A DNA stretch of 64,000 nucleotides, taken from NCBI RefSeq assembly GCF_001262075.1, contig NZ_CP012073.1, positions 1,909,001 through 1,973,000 of the forward strand, written 5' to 3'. Shown here piece after piece: positions 1 to 8,949 of the stretch. Position 1 is the stretch's first letter; each line of letters starts with the position of its first letter. A model generated the notes under the pieces. It was not told the origin of the DNA, made no database searches, and saw only the letters and a list, made by a program, of their open reading frames with translations. A program made the position numbers and the translations under genes. This DNA comes from Ottowia sp. oral taxon 894 (GTDB taxonomy: Bacteria > Pseudomonadota > Gammaproteobacteria > Burkholderiales > Burkholderiaceae_C).

Positions 1-482
1 ATGCCTTGCTGCCTGCCATGCTGCGGCAGCGCCCTGCCGCCAAGGGTGGCAGGGCCAGCGGTGTGCAGGCTGTGGGCCGGCTGGATCAGGATACGACTGG
101 CTTGTTGTTGCTCAGTGACGATGGCGCTTTCATTCACCGCATGAACGCCCCGCGCCGCCATGTGCCCAAGGTGTATGAGGTGAGCGCAGCGCATGCGGTG
201 ACTGCCGCGCAAATTGCCCGGCTGCTGGAGGGGGTGGTTCTTCATGACGATCCCCAGCCCGTGCGCGCTGCCGCTTGCGAGGCGACGGGCAGTCATGCCT
301 TGCGCCTGACGCTGACCGAGGGCAAGTACCACCAGGTCAAGCGCATGCTGGCTGCCGTGGGCAACCGCGTGACGGCGCTGCACCGCAGCCGCATTGGCCA
401 GCTTGCCTTGCCCGCTGATCTGGCCCCCGGCCAGTGGCGCTGGCTGGACGAGGCGCAGCTGGCCTTGCTGCAGCCTTTGTGA
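1..482 (+). CDS. rsuA: 16S rRNA pseudouridine synthase RsuA family (5' end cut by window edge)
   Basis: This is the C-terminal two thirds of an RsuA/RluB-family pseudouridine synthase; in E. coli RsuA modifies U516 of 16S rRNA. The reading frame is open to the left edge, so the first Met at base 6 is probably internal. Visible are the catalytic motif GRLDQDTTGLLLLSDDG with its Asp, and the family's C-terminal motif EGKYHQVKRMLAAVGNRVTALHRSRIG is represented by EGKYHQVKRML. The S4 domain lies outside the window. RsuA rather than RluB/E/F is inferred from the KYHQVKRM form of the motif. Confidence 0.85.
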   Translation, partial: ALLPAMLRQRPAAKGGRASGVQAVGRLDQDTTGLLLLSDDGAFIHRMNAPRRHVPKVYEVSAAHAVTAAQIARLLEGVVLHDDPQPVRAAACEATGSHALRLTLTEGKYHQVKRMLAAVGNRVTALHRSRIGQLALPADLAPGQWRWLDEAQLALLQPL

Positions 483-535
483 CCCGCTGAAGATGGGCAA
501 GGCCTAAGAGCGCCCGGGGCCGCGCTTTCGCCCCT

Positions 536-560
536 CATGGTCAGACTCTGAACAGGTTTC
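536..560. repeat. Short dispersed repeat, family B (CAGACTCTGAACAGG)
   Basis: A 25-base stretch with the string GTCAGACTCTGAACAGG. Related strings occur just downstream of other gene ends, for example 8748-8775, 24809-24830, 32698-32716, 39418-39440, 48498-48515 and twice in inverted orientation at 56609-56733. The preceding GC-rich segment (gcgcccggggccgcgcttt) also resembles the segment before the copy at 56706. Function unknown. Confidence 0.45.
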
Positions 561-640
561 CGGCGTTTGTTCGCGCCCCGTCTTTCAGCGTGAAGAAGCG
601 GTTTGGAATGGGCAAGGCGCGGGCGGGAAGCGAGGAATTT

Positions 641-731
641 TTCGCTTCTGAATCAATAGCATGAGGTCTTGGTGGAATTTGCGAGGAACGGCATTTCAGG
701 CCCCTCATATTTGCTCCTGTTTTTGGTGTAT
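641..731 (-). repeat. Dispersed intergenic repeat, family A, copy 1
   Basis: Copy of the ~80-bp family A repeat in minus orientation. It keeps AGGAGCAAAT at one end, a GGC/GCC stem around an A-rich loop, and a mutated core (ACCAAGACC instead of ACTAGGAC). It lies between rsuA and the tyrS 3' end. Confidence 0.75.
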
Positions 732-764
732 TCAGGCCAGCAGGAGCAGGCCGCACATGGGTTT

Positions 765-2015
765 TCAGGCCAGGGTGACGCGGGCGAATTTGCGCTTGCC
801 CACTTGCACCACGTAAGTGCCGGGGCGCAGCTTCAGGGCCTTGTCGCTGATGACGGCGCTGTCTACGCGCACGCCGCCGCCGTCTATCAGGCGGTTGGCT
901 TCGCTGGTGGAAGGGGCCAGGCCCGATTGCTTGAGCACCAGGCCGATGCCCAGGCCCTCGCTGCCGGCGCTCAGCTGCACTTGCGCAATGTCGTCGGGCA
1001 CGCCGCCTTTGCTGCGGTTGATGAAGTCTTGCTCGGCAGCGCTGGCTGCCTGGGCGCTGTGAAAGCGCGTGGTGATTTCGCGCGCGAGCATGACTTTGGC
1101 TTCTTTTGGGTTGCGGCCTGCGGCGACTTCGGCCTGGAGTTTTTCAATGCCGGCCAGGCTCTGGAAAGACAGCAGGGGGTACCAGCGCCACATGAGTTCG
1201 TCGCTGATGGACAGGACTTTGGCGAACATGGTGTTGGCGTCTTCGGTGATGCCGATGTAGTTGCCTTTGCTTTTGGACATTTTGTCCACGCCGTCCAGCC
1301 CCACGAGCAGGGGCATGGTGAGCGCGCATTGGGGTTCCTGCCCGTGTTCGATTTGCAGGTGGCGGCCCATGAGGAGGTTGAATTTCTGGTCGGTGCCGCC
1401 GAGTTCGAGGTCGCTTTTGAGGGCGACGGAGTCGTAGCCTTGCAGCAGGGGGTAGAGGAATTCGTGCAGGCTGATGGAGGCGCCGGAGTGAAAGCGCGCG
1501 TGAAAGTCGTTGCGCTCCATCATGCGGGCGACGGTGTATTGGGCCGCCAGCTGGATCATGCCGCGCGCGCCCAGCTGGTCGCACCACTCGCTGTTGTAGC
1601 GCAGCTCGGTTTTTTCAGGGCTGAGCACTTTGTAGGCCTGGGCGCGATAGGTTTCGGCGTTGGCGCGGATTTGTTCGGCGCTCAGCGGCGGGCGGGTGGT
1701 GTTGCGGCCGCTGGGGTCGCCAATGAGGGTGGTGAAGTCGCCAATGAGGAAGATGACGGTGTGGCCCAGGTTTTGCAGCTGGCGCAGCTTGTTGAGCACG
1801 ACGGTGTGGCCCAGATGGATGTCGGGCGCGGTGGGGTCCAGGCCCAGTTTGATGCGCAGCGGCTGGCCGGTGGCTTCGGCGCGGGCGAGTTTTTGTTCCC
1901 AGTCGGTGGCGGGCAGCAGTTCATCGCAGCCGCGCAGGGTGATTTGCATGGCTTCGCGCACGCGGTCGGTGATGGGAAAGGGGCTTGAAGCGGCTTGCGC
2001 GGGAGGCTGTGTCAT
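765..2015 (-). CDS. tyrS: Tyrosyl-tRNA synthetase
   Basis: Cytoplasmic class I aminoacyl-tRNA synthetase that charges tRNA-Tyr. The 416-residue protein has the class I HIGH-like motif (HLGH in [17 protein letters not shown]), the [10 protein letters not shown] and [21 protein letters not shown] region that binds tyrosine, and the KMSKSKGN signature. A C-terminal S4 RNA-binding domain ([13 protein letters not shown]) follows. I chose the Met at 2015 because an upstream start at 2060 would add 15 poorly conserved residues; neither has a strong ribosome-binding site. It is divergent from the M23 peptidase gene, an arrangement common in Burkholderiales. Confidence 0.95.
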   Translation of the reverse strand: MTQPPAQAASSPFPITDRVREAMQITLRGCDELLPATDWEQKLARAEATGQPLRIKLGLDPTAPDIHLGHTVVLNKLRQLQNLGHTVIFLIGDFTTLIGDPSGRNTTRPPLSAEQIRANAETYRAQAYKVLSPEKTELRYNSEWCDQLGARGMIQLAAQYTVARMMERNDFHARFHSGASISLHEFLYPLLQGYDSVALKSDLELGGTDQKFNLLMGRHLQIEHGQEPQCALTMPLLVGLDGVDKMSKSKGNYIGITEDANTMFAKVLSISDELMWRWYPLLSFQSLAGIEKLQAEVAAGRNPKEAKVMLAREITTRFHSAQAASAAEQDFINRSKGGVPDDIAQVQLSAGSEGLGIGLVLKQSGLAPSTSEANRLIDGGGVRVDSAVISDKALKLRPGTYVVQVGKRKFARVTLA

Positions 2016-2165
2016 ATGTAAAGCTGGGGAAAGGAAAGGCAAAGCAGGTTTTGCGTGCAAGGCGCATGGCTATACTCGCCCGCTTTGCCAAAAGCAAAGA
2101 AAACGACTCAAATTGTAGTGTGTAGGCTACAGTCTGCCGCTTCCCGCCTTGACCCGGATATCCCC

Positions 2166-3494
2166 GTGAAGCCTTCTGCCATTGTCTTGTTCATTGCTGG
2201 ACTGATTCAGCGCAACCCGAAACGCACGACGGCGGCCATCACCGCCTTTTTAATGGGCGCTGGCACGTTTGCCATGGCCGCGCTGACGCCCGCCGAGCCG
2301 CCCAAACTGGTGCGGCTGGTGACGGAGCCTGTGCAGGCAGACGTGGCCGCGCAAGGCGGCGGCGCGCTGACGCTGTACCGCAATGGCAGCACGCGCAGCA
2401 GCGATACGCCGGAAGCGCTGCTGGCGCGCATGGGGGTGGTGGATGCCGAGGCGGCGCGTTTTCTGCGCGGCCATGTGGACGCGCGCAACGCGCTGTTCAG
2501 CCGCACGGGGCGGCCCGTGGCAGTGCAGGCCGATGACGGGCAAAAGCTCCTTTCCTTGCGCACGCACTGGCTGGACAAGCCGGGAAGCCAGGAATTCAGG
2601 CGGCTGATCGTGGAAAAGACGGAAGCCGGCTTGACAGCCCGCGTGGAAACGGCGCCGCTGCAAGTGGGCCAGCGCGTGGCAAGCGGGGTCATCCGCTCGT
2701 CGCTCTTCGCGGCGGCCGATGAGGTCAATCTGCCTGACAGCGTGACGTATCAGCTGGCCGATATTTTTGGCTCGGTCATCAACTTCCACAAAGGCCTGCG
2801 CAAGGGCGACAGCTTTTCGGTGGTGTACGAGACGCTGGAAGCTGATGGCGAGCCGGTCCGCGCAGGCCGCGTGCTGAGCGCAGAGTTCGTCAATCGCGGC
2901 AAAGCGCATGAGGCGGTCTGGTTCCAGGAAAGCGGCAACCCCGGGCAAGGCGGCTACTTTGACTTTGCTGGTGAGAGCCTGCGGCGCGCCTATCTGGCGG
3001 CTCCGCTGCCTGTGCTGCGCGTGACCAGCAAATTTGGCGAGCGCCATCATCCCATTCTGGGCTACACGCACAAGCACACGGGCGTGGATTACGCCGCGCC
3101 CACGGGCACGCCCGTGCGCACCATTGGCGACGGCACCGTGACGGTGGCCGGCGCGCAAAACGGTTATGGCAACGTGATTTACATCAGCCACCTCAACGGC
3201 AAGGATTCGACGGTGTACGCGCACCTTTCGCGCATTGACGTGAAGCCTGGGCAGAAGGTGTCGCAGGGCGATGTGATCGGCGCCGTGGGCGCCACGGGCC
3301 GCGCGACGGGGCCGCACCTGCATTTCGAGTTCCGCGTGGAAAACAAGCCCGTCAATCCGACAGTGGCGCTGGCCGAGCAAAGCGGCGCCGTGCTGGCTTC
3401 GGTGGCGAAAAAAGAAACATTTGCCCAGCTTTCTCTTGATATGCAGGCCCAGCTGGAATCAGCCAAACAAATGGCGGGCGCAGCTTTCGAATGA
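2166..3494 (+). CDS. M23 family cell-wall metallopeptidase
   Basis: A membrane-anchored or periplasmic peptidase expected to cut peptidoglycan cross-bridges or regulate amidases. The best start is GTG at 2166 (VKPSAIVLFIAG), followed by a hydrophobic segment around residues 20-40 that ends in AMAA. The C-terminal LytM domain, about residues 275-390, contains the zinc-binding pattern HTGVDYAAP and the HLHFEF motif. The N-terminal half resembles the OapA/NlpD-like region of proteobacterial M23 proteins. About 442 residues. A longer in-frame start at 2055 would overlap the tyrS leader and looks less likely. Confidence 0.88.
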   Translation: MKPSAIVLFIAGLIQRNPKRTTAAITAFLMGAGTFAMAALTPAEPPKLVRLVTEPVQADVAAQGGGALTLYRNGSTRSSDTPEALLARMGVVDAEAARFLRGHVDARNALFSRTGRPVAVQADDGQKLLSLRTHWLDKPGSQEFRRLIVEKTEAGLTARVETAPLQVGQRVASGVIRSSLFAAADEVNLPDSVTYQLADIFGSVINFHKGLRKGDSFSVVYETLEADGEPVRAGRVLSAEFVNRGKAHEAVWFQESGNPGQGGYFDFAGESLRRAYLAAPLPVLRVTSKFGERHHPILGYTHKHTGVDYAAPTGTPVRTIGDGTVTVAGAQNGYGNVIYISHLNGKDSTVYAHLSRIDVKPGQKVSQGDVIGAVGATGRATGPHLHFEFRVENKPVNPTVALAEQSGAVLASVAKKETFAQLSLDMQAQLESAKQMAGAAFE

Positions 3495-3516
3495 ATTCAT
3501 TTCATATTCCTGGAAA

Positions 3517-3551
3517 ATAAAAAAGGGCGCTTTAAGAAGCGCCCTTTTTTA
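3517..3551. terminator. Bidirectional intrinsic terminator
   Basis: An 8-bp perfect stem GGGCGCTT / AAGCGCCC with loop TAAG, with a run of A on the left and T on the right. It sits between the convergent M23 peptidase and erpA genes and can serve both strands. Confidence 0.9.
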
Positions 3552-3561
3552 TTTGTGGAAT

Positions 3562-3942
3562 TTATTCTTCCGCTACGGAAAATGACGAGCCGCAGCCGCA
3601 AGTGGTTTCGGCATTTGGATTGCGGATGACGAATTGCGCGCCCTGCAAATCTTCCTTGTAGTCAATTTCAGCGCCGACCAGATATTGGAAGCTCATGGCG
3701 TCAATCAGCAGCGAAACGCCATTCTTGGTCATCGTCGTGTCGTCTTCATTGGCGATTTCGTCGAACGTGAAGCCATATTGAAAGCCGGAGCATCCGCCGC
3801 CCTGCACGAACACGCGCAGCTTCAAATCGGGGTTGCCTTCTTCGGCAATGAGATCGGCCACCTTGGCGGCGGCGCTATCGGTAAAGACGATGGGGTCCGG
3901 CATGGCCGGAGCGGCAGCTTGGGTCTCAGGGGCGGCATTCAT
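3562..3942 (-). CDS. erpA: Iron-sulfur cluster insertion protein ErpA
   Basis: A-type iron-sulfur carrier that passes Fe-S clusters to target apoproteins. The 126-residue protein has the three conserved cysteines of the family: one in [11 protein letters not shown] and the pair in TTCGCGSSF near the C terminus. The N-terminal 15 residues form an Ala/Pro-rich tail that varies among betaproteobacteria. It is transcribed toward the shared terminator at 3517-3551. The following bactofilin gene upstream is in the same orientation and the two may be cotranscribed. Confidence 0.94.
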   Translation of the reverse strand: MNAAPETQAAAPAMPDPIVFTDSAAAKVADLIAEEGNPDLKLRVFVQGGGCSGFQYGFTFDEIANEDDTTMTKNGVSLLIDAMSFQYLVGAEIDYKEDLQGAQFVIRNPNAETTCGCGSSFSVAEE

Positions 3943-3990
3943 GGGGTAACTCCTGTATTTATATTCAATGCGGAAATCGCGGCCAGTCTA

Positions 3991-4401
3991 TCAAACCGCC
4001 TGATCTTCGCCTGTCAAAATGGTTTTTGCGGGCGTGGAAGGCGGCATCAGCTGCGGCTGCAATTGCCCTGAGATGACGGCGCCCGTTTGCATTTCAAGCG
4101 TGCGGTACTGGATGGCCTCGCTTTGCACATGGGCGCTGGCCTGGAGTTCCAGCGCTTCGAGCGCCTGCACATTGCCGATCACGGTGCCCGCGATCACGAT
4201 GAAATCCGCGCGAATCGTGCCCTGCACCTGGCCCGTGGGGCCGATCACGATTTTGCTGACGCTCTGCTCCGAGGCGGGCAGCACATCGCCCAGCACGGTG
4301 CCGTCGATCTGAAGGCCGTCTTCAAACGTGCACGGCCCCTGCACCTGCATGCCGGCGCCAATGGCGTTGCGCATTGGCGGATGTTTTTTCTGGTTGAACA
4401 T
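3991..4401 (-). CDS. Bactofilin family cytoskeletal protein
   Basis: A 136-residue bactofilin (polymer-forming DUF583 family). These proteins build filaments that place cell-wall enzymes or chromosome-partition factors. The sequence is a run of short beta-helix turns such as GLQIDGTVLGDV, GPTGQVQGTIRADFIVIAGTVIGNV and ASAHVQSEAIQYRTLEMQ. The start MFNQKK at 4401 is preceded nine bases upstream by AGGAG; a longer start at 4440 lacks this. It lies between the rplM-rpsI operon and erpA on the same strand. The specific cellular role cannot be read from the sequence. Confidence 0.88.
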   Translation of the reverse strand: MFNQKKHPPMRNAIGAGMQVQGPCTFEDGLQIDGTVLGDVLPASEQSVSKIVIGPTGQVQGTIRADFIVIAGTVIGNVQALEALELQASAHVQSEAIQYRTLEMQTGAVISGQLQPQLMPPSTPAKTILTGEDQAV

Positions 4402-4440
4402 GAGCTTGCATCTCCTCTGAAGTGGGCGTGGCGGGGCCAA

Positions 4441-4473
4441 AGAAAAACCGTGCGGCCCTTGCGGGCGGCACGG
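4441..4473 (-). terminator. Intrinsic terminator of rplM-rpsI
   Basis: On the minus strand CCGTGC and GCACGG form a stem around a GC-rich inner helix (CCCGCAAGGG), followed by TTTTTCTTT. It lies 57 bases past the rpsI stop and before the bactofilin start. Confidence 0.75.
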
Positions 4474-4529
4474 CTTGCTTGTAGCACAGAAGGCAGCTTT
4501 GCCGCACCGTGCCAGCGTGAGCGCCAGAA

Positions 4530-4922
4530 TCAGCGCTTGCTGAACTGCTTGCGGCGGCGGGCGGAGTGCAGGCCGACCTTCTTGCGCTCCACTTCGCGGG
4601 CGTCGCGGGTCACGTAGCCGGCTGCGGACAGCTGCGGCTTGAGGTTGGCGTCGTAATCAATCAGCGCGCGGGTGATGCCGTGACGCACTGCACCGGCCTG
4701 GCCGGATTCGCCGCCGCCGCGCACGTTCACCATCACGTCGAAGGTTTCCGTGTTTTCGGTCAGCACCAGCGGCTGCTTGCAGATCATGATGGAGGTCTGG
4801 CGGCCAAAGTATTCCTCGATGGACTTGCCATTGACCGTGATCTTGCCGGAGCCTTTTTTCAGAAACACGCGGGCCACGCTGGATTTGCGGCGGCCTGTGC
4901 CATTGTTCCATTCACCAATCAT
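4530..4922 (-). CDS. rpsI: 30S ribosomal protein S9
   Basis: Small-subunit ribosomal protein whose C-terminal tail reaches the P-site tRNA. The 130-residue length is standard. Family features are [14 protein letters not shown] near the start, [15 protein letters not shown] in the middle and the basic tail [11 protein letters not shown]. It starts 12 bases after the rplM stop and forms the usual rplM-rpsI operon. A terminator follows at 4441-4473. Confidence 0.97.
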   Translation of the reverse strand: MIGEWNNGTGRRKSSVARVFLKKGSGKITVNGKSIEEYFGRQTSIMICKQPLVLTENTETFDVMVNVRGGGESGQAGAVRHGITRALIDYDANLKPQLSAAGYVTRDAREVERKKVGLHSARRRKQFSKR

Positions 4923-4934
4923 TGACGGCTCCTA

Positions 4935-5363
4935 TCAGATTTCCAGCGTTTTGGGCTGCTGGGCGGTGTGCGGATGCTCTGCGCCGCCATACACCTTCAG
5001 CTTCTTGATCATGGCGTAGCCCAGCGGGCCTTTGGGCAGCATGCCCTTGACGGCCTTTTCCAGCGCGCGGCCAGGGTGCTTGGCCTGCATGTCGCGGAAG
5101 GCGGTCATGCGGATGCCGCCGGGGTAGCCGGTGTGGCGGTAATACTTTTTGCTCAGTTCCTTGTTGCCGGTCACGCGGAGCTTGGCGGCATTGACGACGA
5201 TGATGAAGTCGCCGGTATCGACGTGAGGCGTGTAAATGGCTTTGTGCTTGCCGCGCAGACGGAGGGCAACTTCGCTGGCTACCCTGCCGAGCACCTTGTC
5301 GGTGGCGTCAATCACAAACCACTCATGCTTCACGTCAGCGGGTTTTGCGCTGAACGTTTTCAT
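4935..5363 (-). CDS. rplM: 50S ribosomal protein L13
   Basis: Early-assembling large-subunit protein, 142 residues, the normal length. It begins [17 protein letters not shown] and contains [23 protein letters not shown] and the [12 protein letters not shown] and GMLPKGPLG motifs typical of L13. First gene of the rplM-rpsI operon; the upstream region is shared with the divergent rlmJ gene about 200 bases away. Confidence 0.97.
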   Translation of the reverse strand: MKTFSAKPADVKHEWFVIDATDKVLGRVASEVALRLRGKHKAIYTPHVDTGDFIIVVNAAKLRVTGNKELSKKYYRHTGYPGGIRMTAFRDMQAKHPGRALEKAVKGMLPKGPLGYAMIKKLKVYGGAEHPHTAQQPKTLEI

Positions 5364-5559
5364 GGTTTTTTCCTTTTCGGGGAAAGTGAAGTGGCTGGCC
5401 CGCTCTTTTCCGCGGTCGGCATTCCTCTGGCGGGAATCTCTCAGGCGGCTGGCGCGCCGAAGCTGGCAAAAATGCCGGCAAAAGCGCGTTTTGTCGCGGA
5501 GCGGGCGGCGCTACAAAAAACCGGCGATTCTACACATGCGCTGCCATTACGATTGCCCC

Positions 5560-6492
5560 ATGTTCAGTTACCGCCACGCCTTTCACGCCGGCAATCATGC
5601 CGACGCGCTCAAGCATCTGACTCTGATTGCCACGCTGCGGCATCTCATGGCCAAGCCCGCGCCGCTTTTGCTGGCGGACACCCATGCGGGCGCGGGCCTG
5701 TACCGGCTGGACAGCGAGGCCGCCCGCACTTCCGGCGAGGCCGCGCAAGGCGTGCTGGCCTTGCAGGCGCAGGCCAATGCGCAGGCCAATGGGCAGGCTG
5801 ATGGCGGCGCGCCCGCGCCCGAAGCCCTGCGCGACTATCTCGACATGGTCGCCAGCTTCAACGCGCCGGGCAAAAGCTGGCGCATCTACCCCGGATCGCC
5901 CTTCATCATGCAGCGCCTCATGGCGGCGCAAGAGCGCGCCGCCGTGCACGACCGCCTGCGCCTGTTCGAGCTGCATCCGTCTGATATTCACGCGCTGCAA
6001 GCCAATGTGGCCCAGTTGCAGGCGGGCCGCCAAATCACCATTCAGACCGAAGACGGCTTTGCCGCCCTGCCCGCCCTGCTGCCGCCGCCCGCAGCGGCTG
6101 GCGGTTCGCGCCGCGCGCTGGCGCTGATGGACCCCAGCTACGAAATCAAGACCGACTACGCCCGCGCGGCCGCCGCCATCCAGCAATGCCTGCAACGCTT
6201 TGCCACGGGCGTGTATCTCGTCTGGCACCCCATCATCGCCCGGCCTGAAGCGCACGGCCTGCCGCGCCGCCTCAAGACCCTGGCCAATCAGGCGCGGCGC
6301 GGCTGGCTTCACGCCACGCTGAACGTGGGCGCGGCCAAGGGGCAGGCGGGCCTGTCGGCCAGCGGCGTGTTCGTCATCAACCCGCCGCATACCTTGCCCG
6401 CCGCCCTGCGCGCGGCCCTGCCCGCCGTGCTGAATGCGCTCAAGCGTGGGGCCGGGCAGGGCTGGACGGTGGAGACGGGCGGGCTGAAATAA
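5560..6492 (+). CDS. rlmJ: 23S rRNA (adenine-2030-N6)-methyltransferase RlmJ
   Basis: SAM-dependent enzyme that methylates A2030 of 23S rRNA. The 310-residue protein starts MFSYRHAFHAGNHADALKH, the characteristic N terminus of RlmJ (YhiR). Further marks are LADTHAGAGLYRL (SAM binding), the catalytic motif region LMDPSYEIKTDY (DPPY-like) and VYLVWHPI. The Met at 5560 was chosen because the longer frame upstream codes for nothing conserved. Residues around 80-95 hold a small Gln/Ala repeat (QAQANAQANGQA) that may be a family insertion. Confidence 0.93.
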   Translation: MFSYRHAFHAGNHADALKHLTLIATLRHLMAKPAPLLLADTHAGAGLYRLDSEAARTSGEAAQGVLALQAQANAQANGQADGGAPAPEALRDYLDMVASFNAPGKSWRIYPGSPFIMQRLMAAQERAAVHDRLRLFELHPSDIHALQANVAQLQAGRQITIQTEDGFAALPALLPPPAAAGGSRRALALMDPSYEIKTDYARAAAAIQQCLQRFATGVYLVWHPIIARPEAHGLPRRLKTLANQARRGWLHATLNVGAAKGQAGLSASGVFVINPPHTLPAALRAALPAVLNALKRGAGQGWTVETGGLK

Positions 6493-6601
6493 AAAAACCG
6501 TTCAAGGCGCACTGCGGGCGTGGCAAAGGCCGTTTTGCGTTTGCCGCCCGTTTCGGCCCGCAGCTTCTCGCGGGCAGGCAGGGAAGCGGCGGCGCATTGA
6601 A

Positions 6602-6680
6602 AACAGGAGCAAATTCAGGCCGCCATCAATAGCGCTTGCGCCCGTTCCACTAGGACCTCATGCTATTGAAACAAGAGCTG
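6602..6680 (+). repeat. Dispersed intergenic repeat, family A, copy 2
   Basis: Plus-orientation copy with AGGAGCAAATTCAGG at the left, core CCACTAGGACCTCATGCTA and ATTGAAACAAGAGC at the right. It occupies the middle of the 305-base gap between rlmJ and the convergent RlpA-like gene; I see no gene in the rest of that gap. Confidence 0.85.
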
Positions 6681-6797
6681 AATTGGCGCAGGCCGGGCCA
6701 GTTCAGGGCCGGGGCGCGGTGGGCGCGGAAAGAGGGGGATGCGTTCCGGGGAGCGGCGGCATGCGGAGCAGGCTTGCTGCCGCCGCTTTTCTGGCGC

Positions 6798-7205
6798 CTA
6801 TTGCGCTTCGTGCAGCACGACGTGCCCGTGGCCGCTGCCTTCCAGCCCCAGATGGCGGGCGGCGGCGCGGCTCAAATCAATGATGCGGCTGTGGGAGAAG
6901 GGGCCCCGGTCGTTGATGCGCACCACCACCTGTTTGCCGTTGCGGGGGTTGCGCACCAGCACGCGGGTGCCAAAGGGCAGGGTCTTGTGGGCGGCGGTGA
7001 ATGCGTGCATGTCAAAGCGCTCGCCGCTGGCCGTGCGCCGGCCCTGGAAGTCTGCGCCGTACCAGGAGGCGCGGCCTTGCTCCAGCACGCGGCCGGATGC
7101 CTGCGAAGGCAGCGAGCCGTGGGCGCAGGCCGTTGTCAGCAGGGCCAGCCCCAGGCAGAAGGCGGTGCGGAGCCGGGCGGCGAGAGTCGGGCGGCGCGTG
7201 AACAT
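6798..7205 (-). CDS. RlpA-like septal ring lipoprotein
   Basis: A short, 135-residue member of the RlpA / double-psi beta-barrel family, which cuts or binds denuded glycan strands at septa. The N terminus is a lipoprotein signal (hydrophobic LRTAFCLGLALL followed by lipobox TTAC, Cys near residue 27). The barrel domain contains GRASWYGADFQGRRTASGERFD, LPFGTRVLVRN and VVRINDRGPF, all standard for RlpA. It has no C-terminal SPOR domain, so it is a minimal form. Start at 7205 gives a correct signal peptide; upstream in-frame Met at 7277 would bury it. Confidence 0.88.
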   Translation of the reverse strand: MFTRRPTLAARLRTAFCLGLALLTTACAHGSLPSQASGRVLEQGRASWYGADFQGRRTASGERFDMHAFTAAHKTLPFGTRVLVRNPRNGKQVVVRINDRGPFSHSRIIDLSRAAARHLGLEGSGHGHVVLHEAQ

Positions 7206-7295
7206 GGGCGGCGATTTTAGAAAGCGCTTTGTCCATGCCGCCCAAGCCGCGCGGTAACGGGAAAAAGGCAGGCGCAAGCAGCCGTTTCAGCGGCT

Positions 7296-8312
7296 GTGGC
7301 CACAATCCGCATTCTTTGGCGCGCCTTGTCCGAGTGGCTCGCGCGCTGTTTTTTCCGCTTTCTTCCTGTTTTCATGCCTGTTTCCGGAAACGCTTTTTTG
7401 CACTGGCTGACGCCGCGCCGCCTCATGGCTGCGTCCGCCGCCGTGGCTTGCGCGGCCATTGCGCTCAAGGCGCTGGCCTGGCAGCTCACCGGCTCCGTCG
7501 GGCTGCTGTCGGATGCGCTGGAGTCCGTCGTCAATCTGGCCGGAGCGGGCTTTGGCCTGCTCATGCTCACCGTGGCCAGCCGCCCTGCCGACGAGGGGCA
7601 CCCTTACGGGCACTACAAGGCCGAGTACTTTGCCTCCGCGTTCGAGGGGCTGCTCATTTTGGCGGCCGCTGCGGCCATTGCCTGGGCGGCGCTGCCGCGC
7701 CTGGCGCAGCCCCAGCCGGTGGCGCTGGCGGGCTGGGGGCTGGCGCTGGCGGTGGGCAGCTCTGCGCTCAATGGCGCGCTGGCCTGGCTCATGCTGCGCG
7801 CCGCGCGTGTGCACCGCTCGCTGGCGCTGGAGGCCGATGCCCGCCATTTGCTGACGGATGTGTGGACTTCCGCCGGCGTGCTGGCGGGCGTGCTGCTGGC
7901 GCCGCTGACGGGCTGGCTGTGGCTGGATCCGCTCATGGCCCTGCTGGTGGCGCTGAATATCTTGCGCGAAGGCTTTGGCCTGCTGTGGCGATCGTCGCAA
8001 GGGCTGATGGATGAGGCCGTGCAGGCCGAAACCCTGGCGCAGATTCAGGCCGTGCTGGCGCGCTTTGAAGCCGATGGCGTGGCGCGCTTTGACCACGTGC
8101 GCACCCGCCAGGCCGGGCAGCGCCGCTTTGCCGATTTGCACATGCACCTGCCGCCTGAGTGGACGCTGACGCAAGCGGCCGCCTTGCGCGCCCAGGTGGC
8201 CGCCGCGCTGGCCGAAGGCGTGCCCGGCCTGTGCGCACTCATTCAGATCCTGCCGCCCGAGCCGGACGAGGCGGCACAAAGCCCATCTTCTGAAGAAAGC
8301 CGCCTGTCATGA
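7296..8312 (+). CDS. Cation diffusion facilitator (CDF) metal efflux protein
   Basis: Inner-membrane proton/metal antiporter, probably for zinc, iron or another divalent cation. Six hydrophobic segments precede a cytoplasmic C-terminal domain. The metal-binding motifs are [12 protein letters not shown] in the second helix, [11 protein letters not shown] after it and [11 protein letters not shown] in the fifth helix; the signature HPYGHxKAE is diagnostic for the family. The start at 7296 gives 338 residues; an alternative Met at 7374 would still keep all six helices. Its stop overlaps the dtd start by four bases. Confidence 0.9.
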   Translation: MATIRILWRALSEWLARCFFRFLPVFMPVSGNAFLHWLTPRRLMAASAAVACAAIALKALAWQLTGSVGLLSDALESVVNLAGAGFGLLMLTVASRPADEGHPYGHYKAEYFASAFEGLLILAAAAAIAWAALPRLAQPQPVALAGWGLALAVGSSALNGALAWLMLRAARVHRSLALEADARHLLTDVWTSAGVLAGVLLAPLTGWLWLDPLMALLVALNILREGFGLLWRSSQGLMDEAVQAETLAQIQAVLARFEADGVARFDHVRTRQAGQRRFADLHMHLPPEWTLTQAAALRAQVAAALAEGVPGLCALIQILPPEPDEAAQSPSSEESRLS

Positions 8313-8749
8313 AAGCACTGATTCAGCGCGTGTCGCAGGCCGAGGTGCGCATTGCCGGCCAGGTGACGGGCCGCATTGGCGCGGGCCTGCTGGTTTTCAT
8401 TTGCGCCGAGCCGCAAGACACCCCCGCCACGGGCGAGCGGCTGCTGGCCAAGATTCTCAAGCTGCGCATCTTTGCCGATGGGCAGGGCAAGATGAACCGC
8501 AGCGTGCAAGACGCTGCGGGCGGCCTGCTCATCGTCAGCCAGTTCACGCTGGCCGCCGACGCATCCAGCGGCAACCGCCCCAGCTTTGCGGGCGCCGCGC
8601 CGCCCGCCCTGGGCCGCGAGCTGTATGACGATTTCGTGGCCCGCGCCCGCGCCGCGCACCCCGAGGTGGCCACGGGCCAGTTCGGAGCCGACATGCAGGT
8701 GGCGCTGATCAACGACGGCCCCGTCACCATTGCGCTGCAAATGGGCTGA
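8309..8749 (+). CDS. dtd: D-aminoacyl-tRNA deacylase
   Basis: Hydrolyses D-amino acids (and glycine from tRNA-Ala) from mischarged tRNA. The 146-residue protein begins [13 protein letters not shown] and has the two active-site motifs SQFTLAAD and NDGPVT plus GNRPSF. It overlaps the upstream CDF gene (ATGA), so translation is likely coupled. In many Burkholderiales dtd lies close to tyrS, as it does here. Confidence 0.96.
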   Translation: MKALIQRVSQAEVRIAGQVTGRIGAGLLVFICAEPQDTPATGERLLAKILKLRIFADGQGKMNRSVQDAAGGLLIVSQFTLAADASSGNRPSFAGAAPPALGRELYDDFVARARAAHPEVATGQFGADMQVALINDGPVTIALQMG

Positions 8750-8789
8750 GAGCCTGTTCGGAGCCTGGCCGTGGGCTGGGGGCTACGGC

Positions 8790-8882
8790 CTTATCTAGCT
8801 CCTTTATCAATAGCAAGATGTCCTAGTGGAAATTGCGCTGGATGGTATTTAGACCCCCTTGAATTTGCTTCTGTTTCTGAAG
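8790..8882 (-). repeat. Dispersed intergenic repeat, family A, copy 3
   Basis: Minus-orientation copy with core TAGCAAGATGTCCTAGTGG on the plus strand and a GGT / ACC stem around the loop CTAAAT. It lies between dtd and the next gene. Confidence 0.85.
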
Positions 8883-8949
8883 GCGCGCCAAACGGCCCCG
8901 CCTGTTCATTGCCCGTTCTTGTTCCCCCACGTTTTTCCGGTTTTCTTCC

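Noticed and set aside
669-1988. 439-codon plus-strand open frame over tyrS
   Set aside because: It is antisense to tyrS, has Gly/Ala/Val/His-rich composition typical of high-GC shadow frames and no recognisable family.
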